64,000 nucleotides of DNA from positions 96,172 to 160,171 of the forward strand of contig NRSV01000062.1 of NCBI GenBank assembly GCA_002286855.1. Reading direction: 5' to 3'. The DNA is from Bipolaris cookei (taxonomy: Eukaryota > Ascomycota > Dothideomycetes > Pleosporales > Pleosporaceae). Shown here piece by piece: positions 22,405 through 32,397 of the stretch. Numbering within the stretch: the first letter of the stretch is position 1; every line of letters begins with the position of its first letter. Under the pieces are notes generated by a model that saw only the letters and a program-made list of their open reading frames with translations, searched no databases and was not told the DNA's origin. The translations under genes and the position numbers were made by a program.

Positions 22405-24815
22405 ATGCGACAATATCCATCCGTTAAAAGTTCCTCTAACAACAGCGATTACTCTGCGTCTGACACAGACCACAGTATAGAGCTAGATACGGATCTAACA
22501 GACGTAGATGAATTTGCCGACAAAAATGAACAGAATGGAGCATGGCTCTTCCCCAACGACGATCATCCGCCTGAATACTACCTTCAACAACTGGAGAATT
22601 TCAACGAACAAGAGTACGCTAAAGAGGACTATAAGGAAAGCAGTACTCGCTTGCTCAATCGTATGGAAGATCAGTGGAATCAGTAAGACTCCTATCTCCT
22701 CGGAGCTTGCGCTAGATCCCATGAACTGACCCAGCACAGGTGCTGGACGTACCTCCAGAAAGACCATTACCGTGCTTACGCAAACGTATCCATTGGAACT
22801 TTACACACATTCTTTGACTGGCTACTTAGCCAGCGCCAGGGCAAAGGCGGGAGGAAACGCCGAGGAACCAAGTTCTCTAGCTCGCTAGGAACCTATTGGA
22901 AGGTCTTCCGGCTTGTTTATGAAAGAGCGACTGGCATGAAACTAGACGGAAAGATGAATCGAAGCATGCACAAGGTACGGTAACCTAGATTTCTAATTAC
23001 AGTCTCACGTGAGTAATACGGCTAACGTAACTAACAGGTACTAAGGAAGCTGGCGAAGAAGCACGATCTAAAGAAGATCGGTCGAGATAAAGCCTGCATG
23101 TATGTCGAGGATTTGGCTCGAGTGCTGCAAACGAATCTAGTAACAACCGAAAAGAGATATCCTCACGGTCGCTATAGGATACAAGCCCAGCTCTATCTAC
23201 AACTTGGCGGGTTTACAGCGAATCGGCCCCAGGCTCTCCTCAGTCTCTGTTATCGCCATATACAAGTCACGCTTCTACGTGATCCTGAAGGTGGCCCTCA
23301 TCGAGTACTGCTGGAGTTCACTTTTGAATTCACAAAGGAGTTTCTTGGTATTAAAGACCTGTACGTTATTATTGTGTACAAGAAAATCACACGCTTATTG
23401 AATTTTTCTTAAGGAACACCTTTCCCCTTCCTGAGATTATGTTCGATCAGACGCTCCTCTTCAGTCCTCACGTCTTCCTCCTTGGTCTGCTCTTCCGCGA
23501 TCGGGCGTTTGCAGCCTATAATCTAACCTCGCCAGAGGAATTGAGCAGACTCAAGATTCCGCCAGGCCGCAATGAGCTCCCATTACGCCTGAATCGGACG
23601 TTGGACGATGTTCGCGTGTTTCGGAAAGCAGTGCAGACTCTGAATGGTTGGGATGTCTCTCCTACCGAACCTCTCCCCTACTCCACCCTGCTTCCATGGA
23701 TCCGGACTTTGGGTGAGATCACGGGATTTGCTCAAGTCACTCGTCCTTATTCGCTGAGATACGCTGGAGGGAAGGCGTTCAACGAGAACGGTAAGTCTAT
23801 ATTTGATCTAAGTTGCATAATGCATGATGTAGACTTAACGCAGCGTGAAGGCAACGTTAGTGAGGCCATGCAAAACCTGATGATGGGCCATGCCAGCATC
23901 GCGACATTTTTGAAGCATTACCTCTCGCGGCGTATTACAGTTGATACGCAGGCTGTTGTAAGAGGTATCCAGCCCCAAGCAGCCCTCATGCGGTCGGCTT
24001 GTACCATGAGCCGCTCGATTGACCATCGTCGACCACGAAGACTCACGGAGGAGCAGTCTGCATCTGTAGACGATGATCCTTCGATCTACTCTCTTCTCAA
24101 CCAACGAGAGCACCTTAAACGTACCGTTCGTAATGCAACAAAACAGCCCAAGTACAAAGCGCTCACCTCCAAGATAAACCAGGAGAGGCAGCGTCGGCGG
24201 CACGCCCTTCTCAAGGACGTTAAAGAACGGTGGGAGTTTGAGCAGCCCGTGCGTGATGTCGAGCGGCAGCTTGCTGGGTTAGAAACTAATGATGATCTGG
24301 AGCTGGTTCACGACATTATGCTCCCAGCCCAAAAAAGGCTATGCGACTCAGTCCTGTCGAAACCAGGAGCCACTATAGAAGAGGAGGTCGCCAGGCGTAA
24401 TTGCGCTATCCATGCGGTCACCCTATATTGTGACATTGAAGAGGGGGGGATGAACCCTATCCGAAAAGGGGGCCGAAGCAGGAACGCTGCCCTACCCGCC
24501 AAGAGCCAACCAGGATACGAGAAAGAAGTATTGGAGTCAGCCAAAGTCTCCGTGTACAAGGAAAAAAGGCCGAGGGTATGTTTCCTTTGCCTAGGCAACG
24601 AAGGGCTGCCGCTGGCACAGCGCATATATGCTTTTAGCACTTCAGGCGATCTTAGCAAGCATTTTGGACGCAAGCACTTAAAAAATATCCAGAGTGGGAG
24701 GGATCTTAGCTGCAAGCTTTGTATGGTGCCTTTGGCAGACAAGACGCAGTTGCAACGACATGCTCAAGAGATTCACGGAACTGTGTCCCCTAGATATTCT
24801 TACAATTGCTGCTAG
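22405..24815 (+). CDS. DUF3435 tyrosine recombinase, candidate Starship captain (725 aa, five exons)
   Basis: Exons 22405-22682, 22740-22974, 23038-23360, 23414-23790 and 23851-24815 join in phase to 726 codons; introns are 53-63 nt with GT-AG ends and branch-like CTAAC or CTGAC sites. The fourth intron ends at a weaker AAG, chosen because it joins NENG to NVSEAM; unspliced, that stretch also stays open. Tyrosine-recombinase boxes are visible: Arg in FTANRPQALL (about residue 232), YSLRYAGG (about 391), GHASIATFLKHY (about 416-428) with the likely nucleophile Tyr. These are followed by the DUF3435 signature RRITVDTQAVVRG and MSRSIDHRRPR. Two C2H2 fingers end the protein (about 647 and 691). 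No frame damage, so it may be active. DUF3435 recombinases mobilise Starship elements; non-Starship members also exist. Confidence 0.85.
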
Positions 24816-25276
24816 CACCTAGATTGTCGTCTTGGATTATGAAGATCACCAAAGAGTTGACATAGCGATTGGGGTTTCCACAGATGGCGTGAGTTGTTCA
24901 ACCAAAATGTCGCTAGTGTTGGTAGCCGTGTTCTGTGCTTCCTCAACAACCGGTTAGCCGCATTATTGTCATGTTTGCCAAGAATGTGTCGCCACTCTTC
25001 CCGCACCTCTCTACGTTAACTTATATCTAAACACAAGTATAAGCTGTGCTTCTAAGATGACTTATGTATCTACTACAGTGACGTACCTGCTCTATATTCT
25101 GATACTTATATTGGCTTGCTGAGACAGACTGGCTTTGGACCTGACATGTTCGCTCGAAGAGGTTAACTGCGGATCGTTACAGCCAACTGTTAGACTACGT
25201 GATGCCGAGGTAAGGATGACCGTGTACCTCTAGATGTCTTGTTGTAGAAATAACTCTAAACAGCCTATACACCCTG
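24816..25276. other. Intergenic
   Basis: Short spacer downstream of the recombinase; no feature recognised. Confidence 0.5.
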
Positions 25277-25675
25277 ATGGCCCAATGCGTTTTTGAGCTC
25301 TCGCATGAAACCGAACAGCGATACGCTGCCTATGTCGAAGAGTCAGAGCAAGAAGACCCTGAAGTCATAGTCATAGTTGTCGAAAACGAGAGCAAAAGCT
25401 GTTTCCACATGACGATCACGCGTACCAATACCGACATCGAGAACGCAAAAGCGGTCTGCTCCCAGGCCGTCTTACACAAGAGCAAGTGGGATGATCCTGA
25501 CATATATCTCGCTGTTTACGACAGCCTTACGCAGATGGTCTTCTTCTGCCTGTGTAACCCCTCAGAGGAAGACCTGGAGGACGTGTCTTGTTACTCGATA
25601 CGGAGAGAAGCAAACAAGGTAGCAAAGTGGTTGAAGACGTACATCCTCTCCAACACCGAAGTGTTGCGTGGGTGA
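25277..25675 (+). CDS. Hypothetical protein, 132 aa
   Basis: Uninterrupted frame with an ATG start. The product is acidic, with no transmembrane segment and no motif I recognise. It is the first frame after the recombinase on the same strand. Codon use looks ordinary. It could be a small real gene or an exon of a longer one. Confidence 0.45.
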   Translation: MAQCVFELSHETEQRYAAYVEESEQEDPEVIVIVVENESKSCFHMTITRTNTDIENAKAVCSQAVLHKSKWDDPDIYLAVYDSLTQMVFFCLCNPSEEDLEDVSCYSIRREANKVAKWLKTYILSNTEVLRG

Positions 25676-26266
25676 AATCAGGATCGTTAAGACTGTAGTT
25701 AACTTGCATGATCGCACACCCATCAGTACTACATAACCAGCATTGTCGTGCTCTTTTTGCAGCGGACAACATTTCATGAACTGGGTTCATACAGGGTCAG
25801 AGCGAGTGTTTTACTTACACTCATATCGCCTATACATGCGTCTTTCTCTGGTTGTTACGCATTGACACGCTCTCTTGGCGTCGTGACATTCCAGCACTTA
25901 ATAAGTGTGTCTGTCTTGTGCGGCTGATGAGCTTGACTATGCTTTTGAAAATCGGGGGCCTTTGCAGGACGCGCGTTCAATAACGTTTGTTTTCTTAGAC
26001 CTTGCATACCATTTTGACAAAGTCATATGCATGCCGGAATTTCCGTAGTATTGATGGGGTGATCTCTGCGGATTGCGCCATGGCATCTAGGTATGCATCA
26101 GCTTATATTAGCGCGTCGACTGACCCTTGATCTTGTTACACTGAATCCCGCGCTTTACCTCCACTGCTCCTCTGAACAGAGAAATGACGTAAGGCACTGG
26201 CTCTAGCGTCTATTATACTTACCCCATACCCTTAGCGCAACTTTTAATACTGGTGCTCGGTATCAC
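25676..26266. other. Intergenic
   Basis: No supported gene; a few short open frames on the minus strand near 25527-25790 overlap the gene at 25277 and look like shadows. Confidence 0.5.
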
Positions 26267-26610
26267 TTACGTCTTCCTGAGTAGCATTGCGCGGTTGACA
26301 AAGTCTGGATCGCGATGTGAAGGTACATATGCGTTAGAAGTGCAGTAAAGATATTCAACTTGTACTACCTTCATAGTCCACTTGATCAAGCGCTTGCGAA
26401 GAGTTGGGGAAGCCGACGTCTTCGCATATTGAATTGAAAGTATCGCGAAACTCACCTAGTCCTTCGCCTATAGGTTTATGTAGACTCTATGATCCTCAAC
26501 CGCGATTGCGTAGACATCCTCGGAGAGCCATATGAGCCGCCAACGAATTGCCAAAGCGTCGTCGCGCACACGGTCGCTCACAATCCTGCATAATTCAAAA
26601 GAAATAAGAC
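26267..26610 (-). pseudogene. Possible exon remnants, unknown family
   Basis: Two minus-strand stretches read like protein: one around 26475-26600 (RVRDDALAIRWRLIWLSEDV) and one at 26270-26455 (TLRKRLIKWTMKVVQVEYLY). They are separated by stops at about 26465. No start codon or clean splice pair was found. A broken gene or an incompletely modelled spliced gene are both possible. Confidence 0.25.
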
Positions 26611-26989
26611 AAAACCAGGAGTGGTGAAGATATCCGCAGAAAGATCTGCGACATAAATGGTGATGGTTGGAGGAGGTAGCGGCAAACGCGCAACAACGCG
26701 CAGATGGGCCTCGCGCAACTGTGGCACTTCGGCTTACCGTGCCCATGCGCAACCCGAGCCACCCCTACATGAATTCGACGATATAGAAATGAGGCTGTAC
26801 AGCCACCCACAAAAGCGATTATTGCGAGATTTCTTGGTTGTGCTTTTGCCTGGCAGAGACGGCGACGCAAGTGCAACGTCGTCCCGACCTCTAGCAGCCA
26901 CAACACGGCGACGCTTTGTTAGAATTTTTGCAGCACTGTATGAGGCTTTTCACTTAAGTCTGTTGAGTGTATCGTGAGATTTTGTGTGG

Positions 26990-27391
26990 TTGCAGCGTCG
27001 CGCTGTTGCTTTTTGAGTTCCCGAGCTATAACCAGTTCCTCAGCCCATGCTTTCTTCGCCTCACGCCTCTCCTCAGCGGCATGTTGTCAAGCCACCTCTA
27101 CAACCTCAGCTTGCTGCTCTTAGTATAATTTGCGAGCCACTTTCAGGCATCTATCGCGGACATTTATGAGTTGTAGCTGCTCGGCTTCGTCTCGTTTCAC
27201 GAGCTCGCGCGGGTTTCGCGGGGCTTCCTTGGAGACCAGGAAGCAGCACCTCTATGATACGCCTCGCGCTGTTGAAGGTCCATACTATTGCTCTTCTTTG
27301 TACGCTTCTTTCTGGCTGCAAGCACCTGGTTGATCTGCATACGGACGCAATTGCAGAAAACGATATCAACATGCACCTCATAGATGGACAT
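26990..27391 (-). pseudogene. C-terminal relic of a pogo-type transposase
   Basis: The minus strand encodes the lysine/arginine-rich helical tail typical of this family. It starts near 27391 with a segment ending NQVLAARKKRTKK. After a frameshift near 27205 it continues with ELVKRDEAEQLQLINVRDRC and AEERREAKKAWAEELVIARE. In-frame TAGs interrupt it where CAG would fit. No catalytic core remains nearby. Confidence 0.55.
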
Positions 27392-27509
27392 TGTTGATCC
27401 AGGCAGAGGTACGTTAAGGCTTTTTGTAGCTATTAGGTTATGTGCAGATCTACGACCCTCCCTTTCTGCAAGATGATATAGTTATCCCTGTTTAAACCAA
27501 ACCTCTGAA

Positions 27510-28115
27510 TTAGGCATCTGGTAAATAACTGTACCCCGGTTCAATCGTCAAGTGGGAATTTTCGTGGACTTCAAACAGATTGTGACCTTCGTCTGCCAGC
27601 TGGATATTCGGCTTAGTCGTAGCAGATCCTTTCGGTCGTTTTCGTGGATTGAGCAAGCAGACTTGACAATCTCTAAGTAGAGTTATAACGTCCGCCCGGA
27701 GAATGCCGTAATATGAACTGTTTATATCCTTCCATGTCGCATCCCACCCTGCATGGCCATTGCTATTATGGACTGACTCGACCACATCCACAATATTGCT
27801 TTCCGTTACCACCACCCGACGCTTTTCAGTATCGTTCTTTGGAACTGCAAATAGCACACCTGTACCCTCGTCCCAAGAAAATGTTTTGCGCACGTAATTA
27901 CGTCGGCTGGACTCTTGTTGCGTAGATGGACGCTTTTGAGGGTTGGTCAGCCATTCCACTATGTTCTCTTTCTCATCTTGGTTGACGCGACGATTATTTG
28001 GGTTTTGCTTTAGGTAGCTAACGAAATTATCTTTAGTGATTTGAGTGAAGGTAGTAGTATAATTGTTCATATTCCAAGCTAAGTTTGCGTCGTCAATTAC
28101 GTTGATGACAGGCAT
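27510..28115 (-). CDS. Protein with an integrase-type H2C2 zinc-binding module
   Basis: The frame is open from 28199. I prefer the ATG at 28115 (MPVINVIDD) because the extra N-terminus would be encoded across a 30-bp palindrome in the divergent promoter region. From that start, His and Cys at about 116, 121, 150 and 153 make H-x4-H-x28-C-x2-C (HNSNGH ... CQVC), the layout of the zinc-binding domain that precedes retroelement integrase cores. No integrase core follows, so this is either a retroelement fragment or a co-opted gene. It is divergent from the ankyrin gene at 28256. Confidence 0.5.
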   Translation of the reverse strand: MPVINVIDDANLAWNMNNYTTTFTQITKDNFVSYLKQNPNNRRVNQDEKENIVEWLTNPQKRPSTQQESSRRNYVRKTFSWDEGTGVLFAVPKNDTEKRRVVVTESNIVDVVESVHNSNGHAGWDATWKDINSSYYGILRADVITLLRDCQVCLLNPRKRPKGSATTKPNIQLADEGHNLFEVHENSHLTIEPGYSYLPDA

Positions 28116-28136
28116 CGAAACAATTTTCAAAGTTCC

Positions 28137-28166
28137 CTCGACTGGAGGCGTACGCCTCCAGTCGAG
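28137..28166. promoter_or_regulatory. 30-bp perfect palindrome between divergent genes
   Basis: CTCGACTGGAGGCG followed by TACG and the inverse arm forms a perfect 30-bp palindrome. It lies about 90 bp from the ATG at 28256 and about 20 bp from the preferred ATG at 28115. It could be an operator for a dimeric regulator or a cruciform; function is inference. Confidence 0.55.
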
Positions 28167-28255
28167 ACAAACGAAGACCAAAGATATGCTGCGTGCCATC
28201 TTATCAGCTTAGCACCATAACGCCCATACCCTCACCGAAAATAATTTTGGTCGCT

Positions 28256-30486
28256 ATGGCCGAGTTTGCAAGTGCAATAGTAGGACTAGTCGCTGTGGGA
28301 ATTCAGACAAGCAAGAGTCTGCAGAGCTTAATCGAAACGTACAAGGATGCGCCTACTGAGATTTTAGCCCTGACAGACGAAGTCATGGCCTTCCGAATGA
28401 TGCTTTTGCAGTTGAAAGAAGTGGATGAATTGGAGGAGTGGACATCGCAAGAGAGTGCCGACGCTAAGAGTCGCTTGGACAAAATGTCGAAGACCGGCAA
28501 GCACATTGCTCAAGAGATTGAAGAGTTAATCAGCAGAGTGCAGAAAGAGGGTTTGGAAACAGGTGGAAAGTCTCAAAGAAATAAACTTCGGTGGCTGCGT
28601 ACAGCTAAAAGGGCAAAAAAACTGCAAGAATTATTGAGGGTTCAAAAAATCAGTCTATGTAACTTAATTGCAGTCAGAACGCTGTATGATCCTCCAGACC
28701 CAGAAGAAGATTCTCTCACTGACCATACATAGGAAATGCAGCGCTAGGCATGGTCTCCAAGTAACCGGACTCAAGGTGCAGGTAGATGCGATGATCAAAA
28801 ATCAGCTGAGCTTGATGGAAAATCAGAACGAGTTGATGCAAAAACACACTAACGCAGAGGAACTTCACGACAGCGTATCAATTCTCTCAGGCGATGCGGA
28901 TCAGCAAACCATCTCGAGCAAGTGGACCACTACCGCGTCTCACAAAATCGCGTCCGCACCCTCACTTTCCGTGAAAACATCGCTTTTGTGTCATCGTCCA
29001 CAACCATATAATGAAAAAAACGCTATATCTTTGCCGTTTTCAAAAATACCATCGACAACATCATTGAGCTGTCTCAAAGACTGCAAATGCCAATGCCACT
29101 TTCGATCTATCGTACGCTCTCCAAAGCTCCTTTCGAGTTGCTTGGGAAACATCGTCCTTGGATTTTCTAATCTCCCATGGGCCGTTTCACCGTTGTCACA
29201 ATGCGACGAGCAGACGTGTCGACGCATACGATCGCTCGAAACTGAAATCAAATACTTCCTGCCATCTTGGTTCAGCCATGCTGTGGCGAATTTCCAACTC
29301 GACCTCGCCATTCGGTTTCTTCCGTTAAATATATCCATACGGACTCTCAATACTATCCCGTACGATTCTCCGATATTTGTTTGCACTCAAGAAGGAGATC
29401 TTGAAGGCATCATGAAGCTCTTCCAGTCAGGCTCTGCTTCTCTCTACGATGTAGACCCATATGGGCTTGGACTGCTATATGTAAGCATGTGCTCCCTTCG
29501 CTTCGTATACAACTTACACCCATTAGTACGCATCTTACTATTGCTGGAGAAGTTCAGGGAAAGAAGTCGCAGTGAGAACATGCCAATTTCTGCTCGATTT
29601 AGGCGCTGACATGGATCTGGAAGATGAAAAAGGATGGTACGTGATTTAAAAACCATCAATAACTCTACCTGACTTCATATTCAGCACCCCATTGGATACT
29701 CTGATAGGCGATACATTGATCTCTTTGTCTATGAGAGAGCAAGGACCACATATGCCGAATTCATCGGACCTCGAGCACATAACCAAGTTATTCGGGAGGT
29801 CTAGTTTCGATATTGTTGCGGATTACCTAAAAGCCTCAAACTTTGCAACCATCCACAAAGTCCTTCTAGGTATTCAAGAAGAATACAAAACCTTGCTCGA
29901 CTACCTCGACGAACTCAAGTCATCCTCGCCTTCGATAAGCACCATCGATATCCCAGATTCAACAGGCAGATCGGCTCTTGCGTGGGCCGTCGAGTATGGA
30001 TGGACTGTTGCAACAAAAGCCTTGCTACAGCACGGAGCAAATCCTAATCAATTGGTGCAAAGCTCCGGCGCTGCATCCCCTCTGTTGCACCTAGCCATAG
30101 CAATGCCTGTGTCGGCAAATACAGACAATGGAAGCTTAGGAGTTGTCAAGGAGTTGCTTAAAGCTGGTGCCGATATCAACGCCGTAGATCACGAGAATTG
30201 GACGCCTCTTCACGTCGCGGCATCATGGAACAACTATGACATCATACAAGAACTAGCCACATTTGGAGGTGAAACACTAGAATGGGACTTGGTAACAAGC
30301 GACAACCAGTCTGCCATAGATCTCTCGCTCAACTCAGGGATTAACCACCAGGTTCAAAGCATTTTGAAGAATCGCAATCGAGTCAGTGAACATATCTATG
30401 GCAGGAATCACAGAGACAACGATGGAGATTCTGAAAGCAAAGAGGAGCAATTTTTTGATTCAGAAGAGACTTGGTGCTGTACCTAG
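28256..30486 (+). CDS. Fungal ankyrin-repeat protein with NLR-type N-terminal domain (695 aa, four exons)
   Basis: Exons 28256-28683, 28733-29480, 29527-29636 and 29685-30486 join to 696 codons in phase, with introns of 46-49 nt. The N-terminus (MAEFASAIVGLVAVGIQTSK) is the helical domain common at the start of fungal STAND proteins. The middle has the CKCQCHFRS motif and the FPSWFSHAVANF region seen in a known class of fungal ankyrin proteins. The C-terminal half has about four ankyrin repeats (for example NWTPLHVAASWNNYDIIQEL), including one spanning exons 3 and 4 (LLDLGADMDLEDEKGCTPLD). No NACHT domain is present. A role in recognition or protein-protein contact is likely but unproven. Confidence 0.8.
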
Positions 30487-30634
30487 GCCCAGTCATTGAT
30501 TTGTGTTGATTAGAGTGAGACATTCCAGTCCGCCCTTCCTGTATCAGACCAGCGTACCCAAACGTCCGAATGCGTAATAAACATCAGAATTTGGCAGCAT
30601 ATTCATCAGTTACGGTGTGCCAACACAGTTCCAG

Positions 30635-31475
30635 TCATATTGGAGCCAAAGCCAACAGACTGAAATTCTCATTCTGCCCCTGCTCCCTCTGAATAAACTC
30701 TTTGATTGCTTTCCGTCCACCATCTGAAAGCACATCCTCGTCTGGGTCCAAGGGTCCCCTATCTTTTGGGCCTTTTCGATCACCGTCAAGCTCATAGAGA
30801 TGTCCATTCTTATTGGACTTGACGAAGCAAACATAATGGAAATCGACCTCGTCTTCGGCATTTGCAGGCACTTGTGAAGACCCTTGTGTAGCAACTTTCC
30901 TGTAAGCTGATTCGAGTTCTGTATCACTTTCAAGGACATTTGCTCGGTCGGAAGGTCCAAGCGGCTCGCACTTCTCGAGGAGATGATGCAAGTGTGAACC
31001 TTGAACTATAGTGGCAGCCTATTTGTCAGTACTTGTTATGTTCTGCAAAGCGAAAACAAGGTACGAAATACCAGGTTCTCCATGTTGAATTTCATAGACT
31101 ATCTTTTTGCAGTGGTTGTATTTGCTTACCGGCAAAGTCTCTCGCATCTCCATTGCTCACTGCGTGCAAAATCCCATAAAGCCCACAGGCATTGTTTATA
31201 GTCTGCTTGTACCAGATAACCTCCTGCAACCCGCTATTCGCATAATATTCCATTCTGTCTTCCTCATCCTTCTTATGTTTCTCGTATGTAGTGGTTGTTG
31301 GGAAAACGAGCACTAGGGCAAGAGCTGGTCGAGGGATGAAAGCAAGAAGTTCCGGATCGTCGATCGATAAGACATCGTGAAAACCAAAGGCTTTCGAAAA
31401 TCCGAGCTGATGTATGAGCTCCGTGAAAAGCTCAGGATTGGATTCAAGTGGTATGAAGTGTTTGTTATAGAACAT
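30635..31475 (-). CDS. Ubiquitin C-terminal hydrolase, UCH (peptidase C12) family
   Basis: Exon 1 starts at ATG 31475 (MFYNKHFIPLESNPELF) and ends at a GTAAGC donor at 31129. Exon 2 begins at 30999 or 31005 (two acceptors keep phase) and ends at 30635. All four UCH catalytic residues are visible: Gln in WYKQT, Cys in NNACGLYGILHA, His in VDFHYVCF and Asp in YELDGD. Length and order match the small UCH-L3/YUH1 type, which cleave short adducts from ubiquitin C-termini. It looks intact. Housekeeping UCH genes are usually single-copy, so this may be an extra copy in accessory DNA; that needs a genome search. Confidence 0.85.
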
Positions 31476-31656
31476 GTCGGATGTTAAGCTGGAGTCCCAT
31501 ATGTTTTACAAGAACGCAGCAAGAAGTTGATTAGGCAGCGAGACACCTCAGCGCCAAGACCACAGCAGCCACGGCTGGGCGCGGTTGCTCAACCAATGAG
31601 GAGCGGCTATCCGTTAGCTTATTCATGCCAGTGCCCCAGAACGAATTCCAATGAGG

Positions 31657-31850
31657 TGTTCGGCGAGCGAGTCGCATAGGCAAGCGACTTGCGCACTCCA
31701 CGAACTTTAAGCACCTCTCTTGACTTTCTGTACAACGGCTCCATGTCACACTATTCAATCAAGCACAAACGCCACTGCGTCGTTGAATTGCGCAGCTTTA
31801 AAGGTGATTGAAACTGGTTGGGTGCGCGACTCGCTTGTAAAACACGCGTA
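31657..31850. mobile_element. MITE-like relic sharing TIRs with the 18410-20254 transposon
   Basis: 31682-31718 matches the transposon TIR at about 31 of 37 positions (both contain AACTTTA-GCACCTCT), and GAGCGAGT lies further out as the second TIR unit. 31820-31846 matches the opposite TIR at 22 of 27 positions (GACTCGCTTGTA end). The pair is inverted and encloses about 190 bp, too short for a transposase. No clean TA duplication was seen. Confidence 0.5.
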
Positions 31851-32066
31851 TCCAACAGGTGCGTCAGGAAATGTAAGTGCTGGCCCTTTGATAGAGTAAC
31901 CGTTATCTATCGTCGTAACGTCAACCCTTGTGATATGTGACAGCACTTCTGCATACACATCTTTGTCGGGAACCGTTTTCAAACTCCCATCGATGATTTC
32001 AAGAAGAAGCTTCCGTATCTTTGATGGGGCGCAATAGATGATGTGTTTCTTCTTGATAAAAGACAA
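31755..32066 (-). pseudogene. Coding remnant, unknown; 3' end lies in MITE sequence
   Basis: A 104-codon frame without an ATG (KKKHIIYCAPSKIRKLLLEI and onward) that reads like a real exon. Its last about 30 residues are encoded by the MITE-like TIR, so the native end was probably replaced. A preceding minus-strand frame (LPVKFLEDLQVCNHNTIDDD, 32090-32160) may be a partner exon. Family not recognised. Confidence 0.35.
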
Positions 32067-32189
32067 CGTTGAGTAACTATGAAAGCTTTAGATTGTCATC
32101 ATCGTCAATCGTGTTGTGATTGCAGACCTGCAAATCCTCAAGGAATTTCACAGGAAGAGTATCGACTCGATGAGTACGCCAGATTGTTC

Positions 32190-32397
32190 CAGCTGCGACT
32201 TTCTGTGCCTGCGTTAGATGCGAGTGCCGACCTATTGAGCCCATTCCTCCGCACTTACCCCACCCCGCCGAGGCCGACCAGCGCAACCCGCGACGCTGGC
32301 GCAGCACATCGTTCGCACATCTGGTCGAGCAGTGTCCCACAGTCGACAAAACCAGGATCGCGGCGGAAGAGCACGAAGCACGAGGGCTGTGGGGGAG
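32190..32397 (-). pseudogene. Inverted NB-ARC N-terminal piece carrying the P-loop
   Basis: Read on the minus strand, this encodes the canonical entry to a fungal NB-ARC domain: RRDPGFVDCGTLLDQ, then ASRVALVGLGGVG. A GTAAGT donor at 32258 and a CACAG acceptor near 32204 would join it to KSQLEQ, completing the Walker A (GGVGKSQ). The rest of the same domain lies on the opposite strand starting immediately at about 32398. The two parts therefore appear to be one NLR gene split by an inversion. Confidence 0.65.

Noticed and set aside
23791..23843. Intron 4 of the recombinase ending at CAG 23843
   Set aside because: It would create an immediate TGA; the AAG at 23850 keeps phase and restores the conserved sequence.
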